Shown in pieces: positions 1-11,228 of a stretch of 64,000 nt of DNA. A model generated the notes under the pieces. That model was not told the DNA's origin and made no database searches. It worked only from the letters and a program-made list of their open reading frames with translations. The stretch covers positions 7,662-71,661 of the forward strand of contig WBMV01000461.1 of assembly GCA_013396655.1 (NCBI GenBank), written 5' to 3'. Positions within the stretch are counted from its first letter, which is position 1. Each line of letters starts with the position of its first letter. The position numbers and the translations under genes are program-made. This stretch comes from Campylorhamphus procurvoides (Eukaryota > Chordata > Aves > Passeriformes > Dendrocolaptidae).

Positions 1-45
1 CCCACCCCACACACCCCACTCACCCCCACAGGCCTCTCCGCCCGG

Positions 46-148
46 GCCGTACCGGAAGCGCGCGGTCTCCATGGCGACGCGCCGGAAGCGGCGTTGCCGG
101 GGACAGGGCGGCCCGTCCGCTGCCTCCGCCCGCGGGCCCCGCCGCACC
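46..148 (+). promoter_or_regulatory. DNAJC16 proximal promoter / 5' UTR with two ETS-type sites
   Basis: This is GC-rich sequence just upstream of the DNAJC16 start. CCGGAAG, the ETS/GABPA core, occurs at 52-58 and again at 82-88. No TATA box is visible, as is usual for CpG-island housekeeping promoters. The transcription start is not visible. In mammals CASP9 diverges from DNAJC16 here, so the promoter may be bidirectional, but the neighbour lies outside the window. Confidence 0.5.
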
Positions 149-3100
149 ATGGAGCGGGGCCGGGCCGCCCTGCCGCTGCTGCCGCTGCTCCCCCTGCTCC
201 TGCTGCTCCTCCTGCTCCTCCTGCTGCCGCCCGCCCTGCCCGCCGCCGCGCCGGGGGACTTCGACCCCTACCGCGTGCTGGGGGTGGGCCGCAGCTCCAG
301 CCAGGCCGACATCAAGAAGGCCTACAAGCGGCTCGCCCGGGAATGGTAGGTGCTGTTCGTTTCCCCGCCTGTCCGCCGCTCCATCCCCGGGAGGATGATG
401 AGGCGGCTCGCCGGGCTGTGTAGTGCGGCAGGAGGCGAGGGACCAGCGCAGGGGGTACCCCGGCATCCCTGAAGACAGGTGGATGCCCCCCAGTGCCAGC
501 GGTCCGTGCTGTAAGAGCCTCTGGAATCTGGATGTGCGGGGGAAAGTTCTCCCAGAATCGGGCTACACGGGTGAAAGTTCTTCCAGAGTTTGGCTGTGGG
601 GGGAAAGTTCTCCTAGGGACTGAGTATGGGGGGAAAAGTTCCCCTGGAGTCTGACTATGGGGGGGATAGTTCTACTGGAGTCTGGCTATGGGAGGGAGAA
701 TTCTCCTGGAGTCTGGATATAGAGGGGAAGGTTATTCTGGAGTTTGACTACAGGCAGAAAAGTTCTCTCAAAGTCTGGCTATGGGGAAAAAAGTTCTGGA
801 GTCTGGTTGCAAGGGGGAAAAGTTCTCCTAGAGTCTGACTATGGAGAAAGGTTCTCCTGGAGTCTGACTATGGAGGAAGGTTCTCCTGGAGTCTGACTAT
901 GGGGATAAAACGTTCTCCCTTGCTCAATGGTGAACTTTTAATACATCAGGATGTAAGTCTGAGCTTGATATGTCACTGTCCCTGTGCTGTGGGAGGGAAA
1001 GGCATCAGATCCACCAATGTCACACCCCTTGCATGCATGGTGTGTGGTGAGGGGCAGGCTTGAGGCACTGCCTGGGGAAAGAGCCTCACCCAGGGCTGTT
1101 GTCTGGCATGAGACAGCCCCGAGGGCTGTGGCAGGAAGTGATTTAGGGAAGAACCCAGTAGATATGCAGGGCAGCAGCCGAGGGAGGCATTGCTAGGAAA
1201 GAGACACACTCCCTTGTCCTGGGCTGTTGGTGATGGATCAGGCAGAGCATAGATCCACAGGCACACTGCACACATCCCAGTGCTGCAGTTTGGGATGGGG
1301 CTTGGGTAGGGACAGCACGTGCTGGGTATAAATCTGATCTTGGTCTCGAGGATGCCACTGCGCATCATAACTGTCTGTGTTCTGCTCGGCTCCCAACAGA
1401 GGCTGACAGTTCCCTGGGCCCTCCAGGGAACCACTGACCCCCTTTCCTCTGGTTCTGCCTCATAGGCACCCTGACAAAAACAAGGACCCAGGAGCAGAAG
1501 ACAAATTCATCCAGATCAGCAAGGCCTACGAGGTAACATGTGCTTTTGTAGACTCCTGCTGTCATCAACATTAAGTGACCTTATTTTTCCTGTGCTTTTC
1601 CTTTGTATTCCTACATGGGAAAGGTGCTTGGCCCTGTAGAGGTGGACACTACCCACACTAAAAGTTTGCTCAGCTTTGTTGACAGAGCCACTGGAGTCAC
1701 CAGCGTGGCCTCTGCTGCAAATATTTTGCTATGGGCCTGTCCTGTTCTGGTTAAAAAGCCTCAAAGGAGGGAGGAGAGAGTATGCACTGAGCCCTGCCTG
1801 GCTGGGCAGCGTCTTGTCTGTGTCACACATACATGAAAGCATTTTGGGATGATGTAAGCAGCATTAATCATCACAGGGCTTTGGTCACCTCAAATTATTC
1901 TTAGTAGTAGTTATTTGCACATTGCTGTGGAAATTGGCTGCCCCAGTTTGTGGCAGCTGAGCCCATGGAAATGAAAGTAAATCCGTATTTCCCTGCCATA
2001 AAATGCAGTTTATCTGTGGCGCTTCTGGATGAAACTTCTGGCACTTTCTGATGCGCCAAGAAAACCCTCCAGGTTCAAAGAGACACCAGCAAAAGCTGCT
2101 CCAGAAAAGAGCATTTTTGAGAATCCCCCAGTGTGGGATGTTCCAGCCCAAGGAGCTGTTGGTGTCAGAAGAGGGTGCAGCAGTCTGGATTTAGGGGCTC
2201 CTGTTCTTTGGACTTTGGCTTTTTTTTACCGTTATTTACCACAGTGAGTCTGGAGGGATGCAATAGTTCTCTTTTCCAGAATATTTATCCCACACATTCC
2301 TTACATAGCCGCAGTTATTTGCTAAGGGATTACAGTCAGTGCAGTTCCCCCTCATGGTTTTTCTGTCATCTGCTTCCCAGATTCTCTCCAACGAGGAAAA
2401 GAGGGCAAACTTTGATCGCTATGGAGACGCTGGGGAAAGCCAGGGCTTCTCTCAGCACCAGCATCGCCAGTTCCATCGCTTCCACGACGGCTTCTACTTC
2501 GACGAGTCCTTCTTCCACTTCCCCTTCAATTCGGAGAGACGCGACACCTCCGACGAGAAGTATTTGCTCCACTTTTCCCACTACATCAATGAAATCGTGC
2601 CGGACAGTTTCAAGAAACCTTACCTCATTAAAATCACCTCGGACTGGTGCTTCAGCTGCATCCACATCGAGCCTGTGTGGAAGGAAGTCGCTCAGGAATT
2701 GGAGACGCTGGGTAAGGACTTGGAGGCTTTTGAGGCTGGGTGTGCATCCAGTGTTTGCCTTCAGCTTTGCAGGACTCTGTTTAACCTTTAGATTTCCTCA
2801 GAGGTTTATCCTCATGCTTTCCCAAACTCCAGGGTGCTGGGCAAAGGAGCAGGTCACCAGTTTTCCAGTGGGCATTTGGGTTGCTGGGGATGTTTCACCT
2901 GAGCCTGCTGCTCTCCTTTTCCAGGGGCTGGAATCGGCGTTGTTCATGCAGGGTACGAGCGGCGCCTGGCCCATCACCTGGGTGCCCACAGCACTCCCAC
3001 CCTGCTGGGGCTCATCAATGGGAAAATAACCTTCTTCCACAACGCTGTCGTTCGGGAGAACCTGCGGCAGTTCGTGGAGAACCTTCTGCCAGGGAATCTT

Positions 3101-6100
3101 GTGGAAAAGGTACAGTCTGGCAGGAGTGTCACGTGCTGCTTCTCCTGCCTGCCTGGAGATGTCTTGGCTGTTTTGGTGGCTAATCTGTTTAATTCAGGCC
3201 CTGAGCTGATCTGCATCACGAAGCTCCCAACCCTGGAGCTATCAGTGTGTTCACACCATGCAGCGCCATAACACTTCTCCTTTCAAAAGGGCTGATCCTA
3301 CTACTACTTTCCCTTGAGGTCCTCAGCAAGGGACTCTTGACTTGCTGTCCTCCAGATACTGGCTCAGAGGTTAAACTAATATTTCTGTTCTATTTAAAGA
3401 TTACAGATAAAAACTACATCCGCTTTCTCTCTGACTGGAGGAAGGACAACAAGCCCCACGTGCTGCTGTTCGATCACATGCCAGTTGTGCCATTATTATA
3501 CAAGGTAATGTAGTTTCTGTCACTGTGTTGTTGACTTATTTATAAATCCAGATATTCCAAAAGAAAACATGCCACTGCCATGAGCAGAGGGTGGACTGAT
3601 GCCTCTAAACACCATTGACTGGTTCTAAGAGAGCAAGGTGATTTGTGTTCGTTGGAAATGGCATGGCCAGGTGTCCAGCTTTGTTGGGTGTCTGTTTCTC
3701 TGTCCTGACCTGGATGTGCCTTACATAGATATGAAGGTGTGGGTGGGTTTCAGAGGTAGCAGCAACACTGGTGCATACTTTTTTGGGAATGAGAGACATT
3801 TGTGGCATGTCTAATTTGGGTTATTGCAAAGCCCTTTTCCTAAGAAACCCCATGTCAGGCTGTAAATAAAGCTGGGCATCTATCAAGGCTCCCAGCACGC
3901 CGACTAAGAGAACTCAAAGTGTGGTTCAGCAAGAGAGAGGAAGGGCTTATACCTCTTGCAGTACAAAACCAGTGACTTTCAAACAGCAGGATGTGTTCTC
4001 AGAGCAAAGTCACCCTGGGCATTCAGGGGAGAAAATGTTCACTCTCCAACATAAAACTTTGGGGATTTCTCCCCATCCAGCTGACTGCCTTTGCCTACCG
4101 AGATTACCTGTCCTTTGGGTATGTGTATGTTGGACTCCGAGGCACTGAAGAGCTGTCCAGTCAGTACAACATCAACGTCTACACTCCCACCATGATGATC
4201 TTCAAGGAGCACATCGACCGGCCTGCTGACGTTGTGCAGGTATCGCTCAGAGCTCTCTCCAAGAGCTTATGGGAGGTGGGCATGGAGGTTTTTTGGATGA
4301 GCTGGCGATGAGAGGTTGGTTGGTGGTGCGTTTTGGAGTAAAGAGTGTTTGTTTTCAGCATAAACTCAGGTGTCAGTGGAGAAATAGAGCATGTGTTTGG
4401 AGGGAGGAAGCTTGGCAGGCTCTAGTTGTGGTGTCTGACCTGCTGAGGAGGGTGGACACGAGTAGCTTCCCAGTCTTGGGGCCTGAAAACATCTTAGGTG
4501 ATTGCAGTGAGGACCACAATAGCTGGCAGCCTTCCCCAGCTTCAGTCAGGAACATCCAACAGCTTTCCTCTCCTCATCCTGCTCAGTTCTGACCTCCTCT
4601 TTGTCCTCGCCAGGCACGAGAGATGAAGAAGCAGCTCATTGACGACTTCCTTTCCCAGAATAAGTTCCTCATGGTGGCCAGACTCACCAACCAGAGGCTG
4701 TTTCAGGAACTGTGTCCCGTCAAGAAGTCTCACCGTCAGCGGAAGTAAGTGACATGTCCCCCTGTTTGAGGCTCTGGGGCTGCTCCTAAAGCCCTTTGGT
4801 TTGATTCTGAGGGCAAGGGGCAAGGACTGCATTGGATGGTGCTCAATATCCACAGTGTCAGAGAAGTTTCTGCCTCACTGGCATCAATCTGACTAGTGGA
4901 AAGGGGGTGGTCATTTGCCTTTGTGTCCAGAATGGCTCTTAATCCCTCATCTTGTATCACCCAGGCATTGTGTGGTCCTGCTGACCGGGGAAGGAGAGAA
5001 GTTTGCCGAGGCTTATGAGGCCTTTTTGACTTTTGCTGTGGCCAACACAAAAGACACACTGAAGTTTGTGCACATCTATAATGAGCGGCAGCCTGAATTC
5101 GCAGACGCCTTGCTGATGGATGAGGAGAAGTATCGGGGAAGATCAGCTGTGAGGGTTTCCTTTTGGTTTTAATCTCTTCTTCTTTTAGCCTGTCATTTAA
5201 TTTACATCACGCTGTACCTTGATCTGACACCTAATTCTGGGCAGTGGTTTGAAACATCTGTGTGCAGAAAAGCCCCTTCCTCTCTGACATCTGCTGTGTT
5301 CTTGGCTTATCAGGTGGTCATTCTGGAGAGACGCAATAATGCAGGGAAGATCGCCTACAAAGCCTTGGAGGAGGCCTGGCAGGGCAGCAAGGAGGACAAC
5401 TTCATCCTCCTGGATCTCCTGGACCAGCTGAGGACGGACCCTGGCCTTCTGTCATCAGAGACTGTCGTGGCAGACCTGAACGATGAGCTCGCTCCTGTAA
5501 GTGCCAGCCTTTCTGACTGTCTGACATCCATGTTATGGATATGGACAGTCCTGTAAAGGCTGTTCACGGGCATTGTTTATATTTTAAAATACTAAGGCAA
5601 GACTCATATGAGATTTCTTGCTCATGGAAGGCGTGGAAGGAAGCTCATTGCATGCTCTGAAGCTGATTTGGCCCAGGGTTTTGTTTACAGGGTGGGAGTC
5701 CTGTTGAGGCTCTGCACAGCAGATTTGTCACTTGTGTTTTGCTTTTCATTCTTTTCAAACAGATATTCCTTATCCGATGGTTCTACTCCACAGTGGACTA
5801 CATCTCAGACTGCTGGGACAGTTTGTTTCACAGTAACTGGTACAGTTTGGGCATCCATTGGGGGTTTTTGCTGCTTCCCTGTCACCTTATTTTAAAATGG
5901 ATCCATTTTGAGCCTCATCTTTTGGGAGGGAGCAGGACAGCACTCAAAAATTTGGTGACCTTTAAGAAGCTGAGTTTCTGGGGAAGGCACATGGTGTTAT
6001 TTGAGGTACAGGAAATGAAATTCAGGCAGAAAATGAGAACTCCCAGGCCTGACTGCTCTTTGCACATCTCCCCTTCAGGCGAGAAATGATGCCACTGCTC

Positions 6101-7771
6101 TCCTTGCTCTTCTCTGCGCTCTTCATTCTCTTTGGCACCGTTATTGTTCAGGCTTTCAGGTGAGTGCACACCAAAATGCCTCAGGGATAGTTCCTCAGCC
6201 CAACCCGAGGCCTGAAACACATACAAAATCACCTTCCTCTGCAGTGATTCGAGTGACACAAGGGACTCCCAGCCCTCGGAGAAAGAAGAAACCGCCGCAA
6301 AGACGGAGAAGAACGACGTGAGCTTCAGCAAAGAGAGTAACAGGTTCCCTCTAATTTCTCCAGAACTGTTTTCTGTGGGAGCACTGCTTGGGGAGGGTCT
6401 GTGCAGGTGGAGTTAGAGGAGAGTAGAGAAGTGCCAGAGTTGCATGGATATAATGCAGTTGTGTGTGGGGCAGTGCAGGCACAGCAAGGTGGGAAGGAGT
6501 GGTGTGACCCAGGACCCGGCCAGCAAGGACAGGGTGACATTAACTTGGTTATTAAACAATTCCCACCAAGTTTGCAGCAGGCAGCATTCTTGGGAAAAAG
6601 GTAAGGGTCTACACCACTCATTGAGGAGGATCCAAACTGGGCTGTTGCTCCTATTAAACTGGCTTTGGGCACAGGGCACAGGGATGGCTCAGCGTAACAG
6701 GCTGGGGAACACGGTCAGGGTTTCTCCATCCTCAGTTGCTCCTGGTCCCTTGCTCCCCTTTCACTCAGTCACTGCTTTGTTGCAGCAGGATTCCCAAAAA
6801 GGGCTTTGTTGAGGTGACTGAGCTAACGGACATCAACTACACCAGTAACTTGGTGCGCCTGAGGCCGGGCCACATGAACGTCGTCTTGATCCTGTCCAAC
6901 TCCACCAAAACCCCCCTGCTCCAGAAGTTTGCCCTGGAAGTCTACACGTTCACAGGGTAGGCTGGGGCCTCTCCTGGGTTTCTGTTACTGTGTGACAACT
7001 TGTGTGACACAGCTCTGGTGACACAGAGGAGCAGGGTTGGCTCCACTGCCAAGAGGGAACATTTCTGGTGAGCAAAACGGCCTCTGCACTCATCAGTGGT
7101 AATGAGCCACCAAAAACCAAATGGCCTTTCCTGGCCAGACTCAGTGTTGGTGGCCAAATGGGTCTGGTGCTGCTGCCACTTTGGCTCTGCCCATGGTTCA
7201 ATAAATAGAGAGCACGACAGTGTTGCACACTGGGCAAGTGTCACGTGTGCTGAAAAAGGAGCTGCAGCAACAATGCTCTGCCCTGCCCTTGCTGACAAAT
7301 CCTTGCCTGTCCATCATAATCCAGCCTTACTCAGGACACATGCTAATTCCTTGTCTTCTCTGCTCTTTTCCCAGGAGCAGCTCTCTTCATTTCTCCTTCC
7401 TCAGCCTGGACAAGCACCGAGAGTGGCTGGAGTACCTGCTGGAGTTTGCACAGGATGCAGCCCCCATCCCAAACCAGTATGACAAGCATTTCCTGGAGCG
7501 CGACTACACAGGCTATGTCCTGGCTCTGAATGGCCACAAGAAATACTTCTGCCTCTTTAAGCCTCACAGATCAGGGGACGAGGGGGGAACCCTGGGATCC
7601 TGTGAGGATTACGATGCCTCACTACACGCAGAAGCCAGAGGGAAACCCTCCTGCAGCCCGGGATCTAGATCCATTAAAAACAAATTACACAAATTGTCCT
7701 TTTGGATGGAACGCCTTCTAGAGGGTTCCTTACAGAGGTTCTATATCCCCTCGTGGCCTGCGCTAGACTGA
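149..7771 (+). CDS. DNAJC16: DNAJC16, J-domain and thioredoxin-like ER membrane protein (14 exons)
   Basis: Exons: 149-345, 1466-1532, 2381-2711, 2925-3109, 3400-3504, 4081-4239, 4614-4744, 4965-5148, 5314-5496, 5763-5839, 6079-6159, 6245-6343, 6786-6956, 7375-7771. All junctions are GT-AG and the phases close to 788 residues (human about 782). A leucine-rich signal peptide comes first. The J domain follows, with its HPD motif formed across the exon 1/2 junction. Exon 3 carries a thioredoxin-like fold with a C-F-S-C motif. Exon 11 encodes a transmembrane helix (start MPLLSLLFSALFILFG), and a long conserved C-terminal domain ends PSWPALD. Known family role: an ER-membrane co-chaperone of Hsp70 with a redox-like domain, linked to autophagosome formation. 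The start at 149 was chosen because it has a strong Kozak context (A at -3, G at +4) and puts the signal peptide at the N-terminus. An in-frame ATG at 71 would add 26 basic residues. The gene is tail to tail with AGMAT. Confidence 0.96.
526..925. repeat. Minisatellite, about 32 bp unit, in DNAJC16 intron 1
   Basis: About twelve degenerate head-to-tail copies of a unit resembling AAGTTCTCCTGGAGTCTGAC followed by a G-run (TATGGGGGGA). The last units (830-915) are the most uniform. It explains the spurious short reading frames here. Confidence 0.85.
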
Positions 7772-10734
7772 GGGATTTTAGAGATTCTAAGGGACAAACT
7801 TTTTATGAAGATGACAAGGGACAGCTCTTTCCAGGAATACAGAAACAAACGTGATGAATGGACCTTAGGTTTTAGATGAACCCTCCTGGGGCCGGCGACT
7901 AGAATATCTCTCTCCGTGTCCAGAGCCCAGGAGCGCAGCCAAGCGCACCCACCTGCCCTCCACCGACCCATCGTGTGCTTGGACGCCGTCCTACCGAAGA
8001 GCCAAGAAGTCTGTTTTTCCCTTCTTGTCCTGCCACATCTGCTTCCCGAGTCAGCCCTGTTCCATCTCTTGTTTTACCTCGGTTGAAGAAAACCCCCGTG
8101 ACTTCTCTCGTCCCGGACCAACCGCAGCCAGTGGCGCAGGCCGGGTCGTGGTTCTTTCTCTCCCCATCCCCGTGTGCTTAGCCCATGGTGCAGTGCATGG
8201 TATAACACTGGCAAGACCCTGCAGACCCCCCAGGCCCTGCCCTTCCAAAAGGCCTCCTCCCACCAGGCAGTTGTACTTCCTCGGCTTTCCCCGTGGTAAG
8301 TGATGTAGAGTCCAGTCAGGAGCATCTCCCTTGTAGCAAACCTATAGCTGGGACTCTCCTGTGGTGCGGGCTCGTAGGTGATCTGCATGTTTCATGCTCC
8401 TCGTGTCCTAGTTCCATGTGCAGCTTCACCAGGGAAGGAAAAGGGTTTTGCACGGCCGTAAATGCTGTCGAAGTGTCGAGCCATTTAAATGTCACGTTGA
8501 TTTTTCAGATGCCTTTTCTGCTTCTGTCGATTTTAGACGATGTATCCTAGAGCCATAACTTTACCTGCGTCCTCAGATTGTAGGTGTGAGCTGCTATGAG
8601 CCAGTAGATGTGTAAAAAAACTCTACGTAGCTGCCAGGGAGCCACCTGGGCTCCTTGCAAACACCCAGCTGTAGTACAAACCAACCTTCCTTTGTATTGA
8701 GGAACCTCATCCTTCAATGATTGTATTCTTGAACCTTGCCCCAGAAGTGCTGTATCATCAGACTGTCGTGTGTGTGTGTAGCTCCTTTTGGTTTAGGTGT
8801 GGGGTTGAGCTGTTTGGTTTCAGCCTCTCACCCATTTCCACCTCTTGCCCATTTCCTTATCGCCCCAAACCTCCGTTTCTCCACACTCAGGCTGCTGCCT
8901 TGGCTTTGTGTTTGTTTGTTTGGATATTTTTTTTGTCTTTTGGAAGTTGTAAGTCTGTGTGAGGCTAGAACAGGGTTTGGATGATGCTTTGCTGTAGCAG
9001 CCACTTCCAGCACTGCTGGGAAAAGGTGGCCCTGAGATAAGGTGAAGGGGCAAGCAGCAGCCTCGTGGCTGCTTAACACTCCTGTAGCAATCCAGGGAGG
9101 CAGCAGGGCTTCTCTTTGTGGCCAGGACTGAAATCCTCTGAGGTTTGTGCTTCCTTCTTGCTGCACCAGGGCTGATGCTCTCGCCCAGGTCTCTTTCCAT
9201 GGATCCCGTCACTGTCAAGCTCCATCACTGCTGAAGTGCAGGGAGGGGAGCAGGTGCCATCAGGGCTCTGCACCTGGCACAGAGCACTCAGTGAGGACAT
9301 GGCATTAATTCCAAACTCAGCCCTTGCCTCTTCAGTGACCATCTCAGCAGTGCAGCCAGTCAGTAGGAGTAAATGCCAACCTCTGAGCCAGGTGCTGATC
9401 CCATAGGAAGCTGGGAACGCTCAAATCATTGTACTGCCTACATGCCCCAGTCGCTCCTGAAGCCTTGCCTTGCCACATTCCTCCCATCCTGGGAGCAGAC
9501 TGGTGTGCTCTGACCCCCACAGGTACCTCAGACCCCTGTAAAATGTACTTCAAATAAAGGCTACAGTGGTACCAACCAACCCTACGTGAGGTTAATTAAT
9601 TGCAGCCCAGGCCCCAGAAAGTAGAGGGAAGGAATGAATGAAGGAAGGTCTTCTCCCTGCCCAGAAGCTCTGAGGTGCACACAAACTGCTGAAGGAGAGC
9701 AGAGGGGGAACAAAACGCCAACCTGATGCTTCTAGACTTCATTTTCACTTGGCTGGAGCGATCACTGTTGTACTCCTGTGCTTTTCCCATGCAGGATGTG
9801 GCTGGAATAGGTTTTAGTCCACCAGAAGGCTCCACATAACTTAAAGTTTGCAAAAGCAAAATAATACTCTCTGGGTCTCTGCTGTCTCTCCAGGTGGTCA
9901 GAAACCAGGAGAAAACCCTCAACCCCTGAAAAAAAAGTGCCTAGTTGTGCTACAGCAAGGGAATTCAGTCCTGCCCCGAGGAAGGAGAGGAGGCTTTATG
10001 GCCTTCAAATTCAGCCAGAATCCTTGTTTTTATTTTCTGCTTAGTGCAAGTAACCTCCCCTTGCAGCCAGAGCTGAGTTCAAGGAGTGCTTGCAGCAGTC
10101 CACCCTTGCCGGGTTTGGCTGGATGGGAGCACAGCTCCTGCTTTTTGTTTTATGGGAACCCTTTTTCCTGGGTTGAAGTGAATGCCAAGCTGCTCTAACC
10201 CCTGGTTTAGTTGGTTTTAGTGCCAGTGTGGTGCTCCAGGTGTCTGCTGTTTTGGAGAGCAGGGTCAGAGCTGCTTATCCCAGGATCTGCCCTCCCTCTC
10301 CCAGCAGCCATGAGCCCTCACCCCCCCATCATTTTCTAACCCTTGTGGTTCTGTTCCGTGCGTGGTGGTTCGTAATCCAAAGACTGAGGGAATTCGGTCC
10401 TAGTGCACTCTCCTAGGGAGATCCGAGCCATGGCACAGTGCTCGGAGCCGTGGGGAAGGGACACAGGCCCCAGAGTGGAGGTTGTTCCCAAACTCCTCCT
10501 TGCCCCTGTCTCTGCCCTTCACCCACAGCAACCAGGAGCCAGGACACAAGCGCAGCTTGACAAGTAGGACTGAAAACCAGGTACCTATTTTGCACTTTTG
10601 ATACTGGGAGGGGGGGAATTAACTTATTTGGCAAACTTGTCTTTTTTTTTTTGTTTGGTTTTGGTTTTGTATTTGTGATCAGGCACTGATATAATTTTGT
10701 TTTAAGACGATTACAGGTTCGCAACCAAAATAAA
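7772..10734 (+). other. DNAJC16 3' UTR (inferred)
   Basis: This is a noncoding stretch of about 3 kb after the DNAJC16 stop. It contains AATAAA at 9553-9558 and a second AATAAA at 10729-10734. The second is followed directly by T/GT-rich sequence (TTTTAATGTGTGATG), which fits a distal cleavage site. No coding exon is recognisable. Two alternative 3' ends, about 1.8 and 3.0 kb after the stop, are plausible. Extent is inferred, since no transcript data are available. Confidence 0.55.
10729..10734 (+). promoter_or_regulatory. Probable distal polyadenylation signal of DNAJC16
   Basis: AATAAA followed within 20 bases by a GT-rich element. The next gene signal downstream is the opposite-strand 3' end of AGMAT. 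Confidence 0.5.
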
Positions 10735-11130
10735 CTATTTTAATGTGTGATGAGATGGCTCTGTGTTTTATTCCAGGAGCTATTAAACCACTCCTGCCAC
10801 AGGAAACTCCTGGTTATTCCACCAGCAGGAAGTTTAGTCAGACATCCCCTACCCTCAGCAGGATCCCCAGATGCCCTTTGCTGCCCTCCCTTCCTCTTAT
10901 ATCTATTGTCTTGCTGCCACATCTTAATGGGAGAGACCTTTCACCAGTGAGTTTTGTCAGGAGCTCTGTGAGCTGGGTGAGTAATTCCAGAGGCCAAACA
11001 CCATTAGTGTCATCTGTCCCTTTCCCAGACCAATTTCAAAGCTCCAGACCCCAGTTAAAGAGGGTGTTTAAACTTATCTGCTCCCTACAGCTTCTCAGCT
11101 TAAAATTACCTTTCCTAGTGGTAAATGGCA

Positions 11131-11136
11131 TTTATT
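11131..11136 (-). promoter_or_regulatory. Candidate AGMAT polyadenylation signal
   Basis: TTTATT on the plus strand (AATAAA on minus) about 95 bases past the AGMAT stop. A second one lies at 10767-10772. If the distal one is used, the 3' end of AGMAT comes within about 40 bases of that of DNAJC16 or overlaps it. Confidence 0.4.
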
Positions 11137-11228
11137 CCATGCTGCAAAGCCCATGTTTGCTGCAGCTGGATGAGAGGAAGGGGACGTGGAAAGCCTAGCT
11201 GGAGACACGGAGCAGGCAGGAACTGCCC

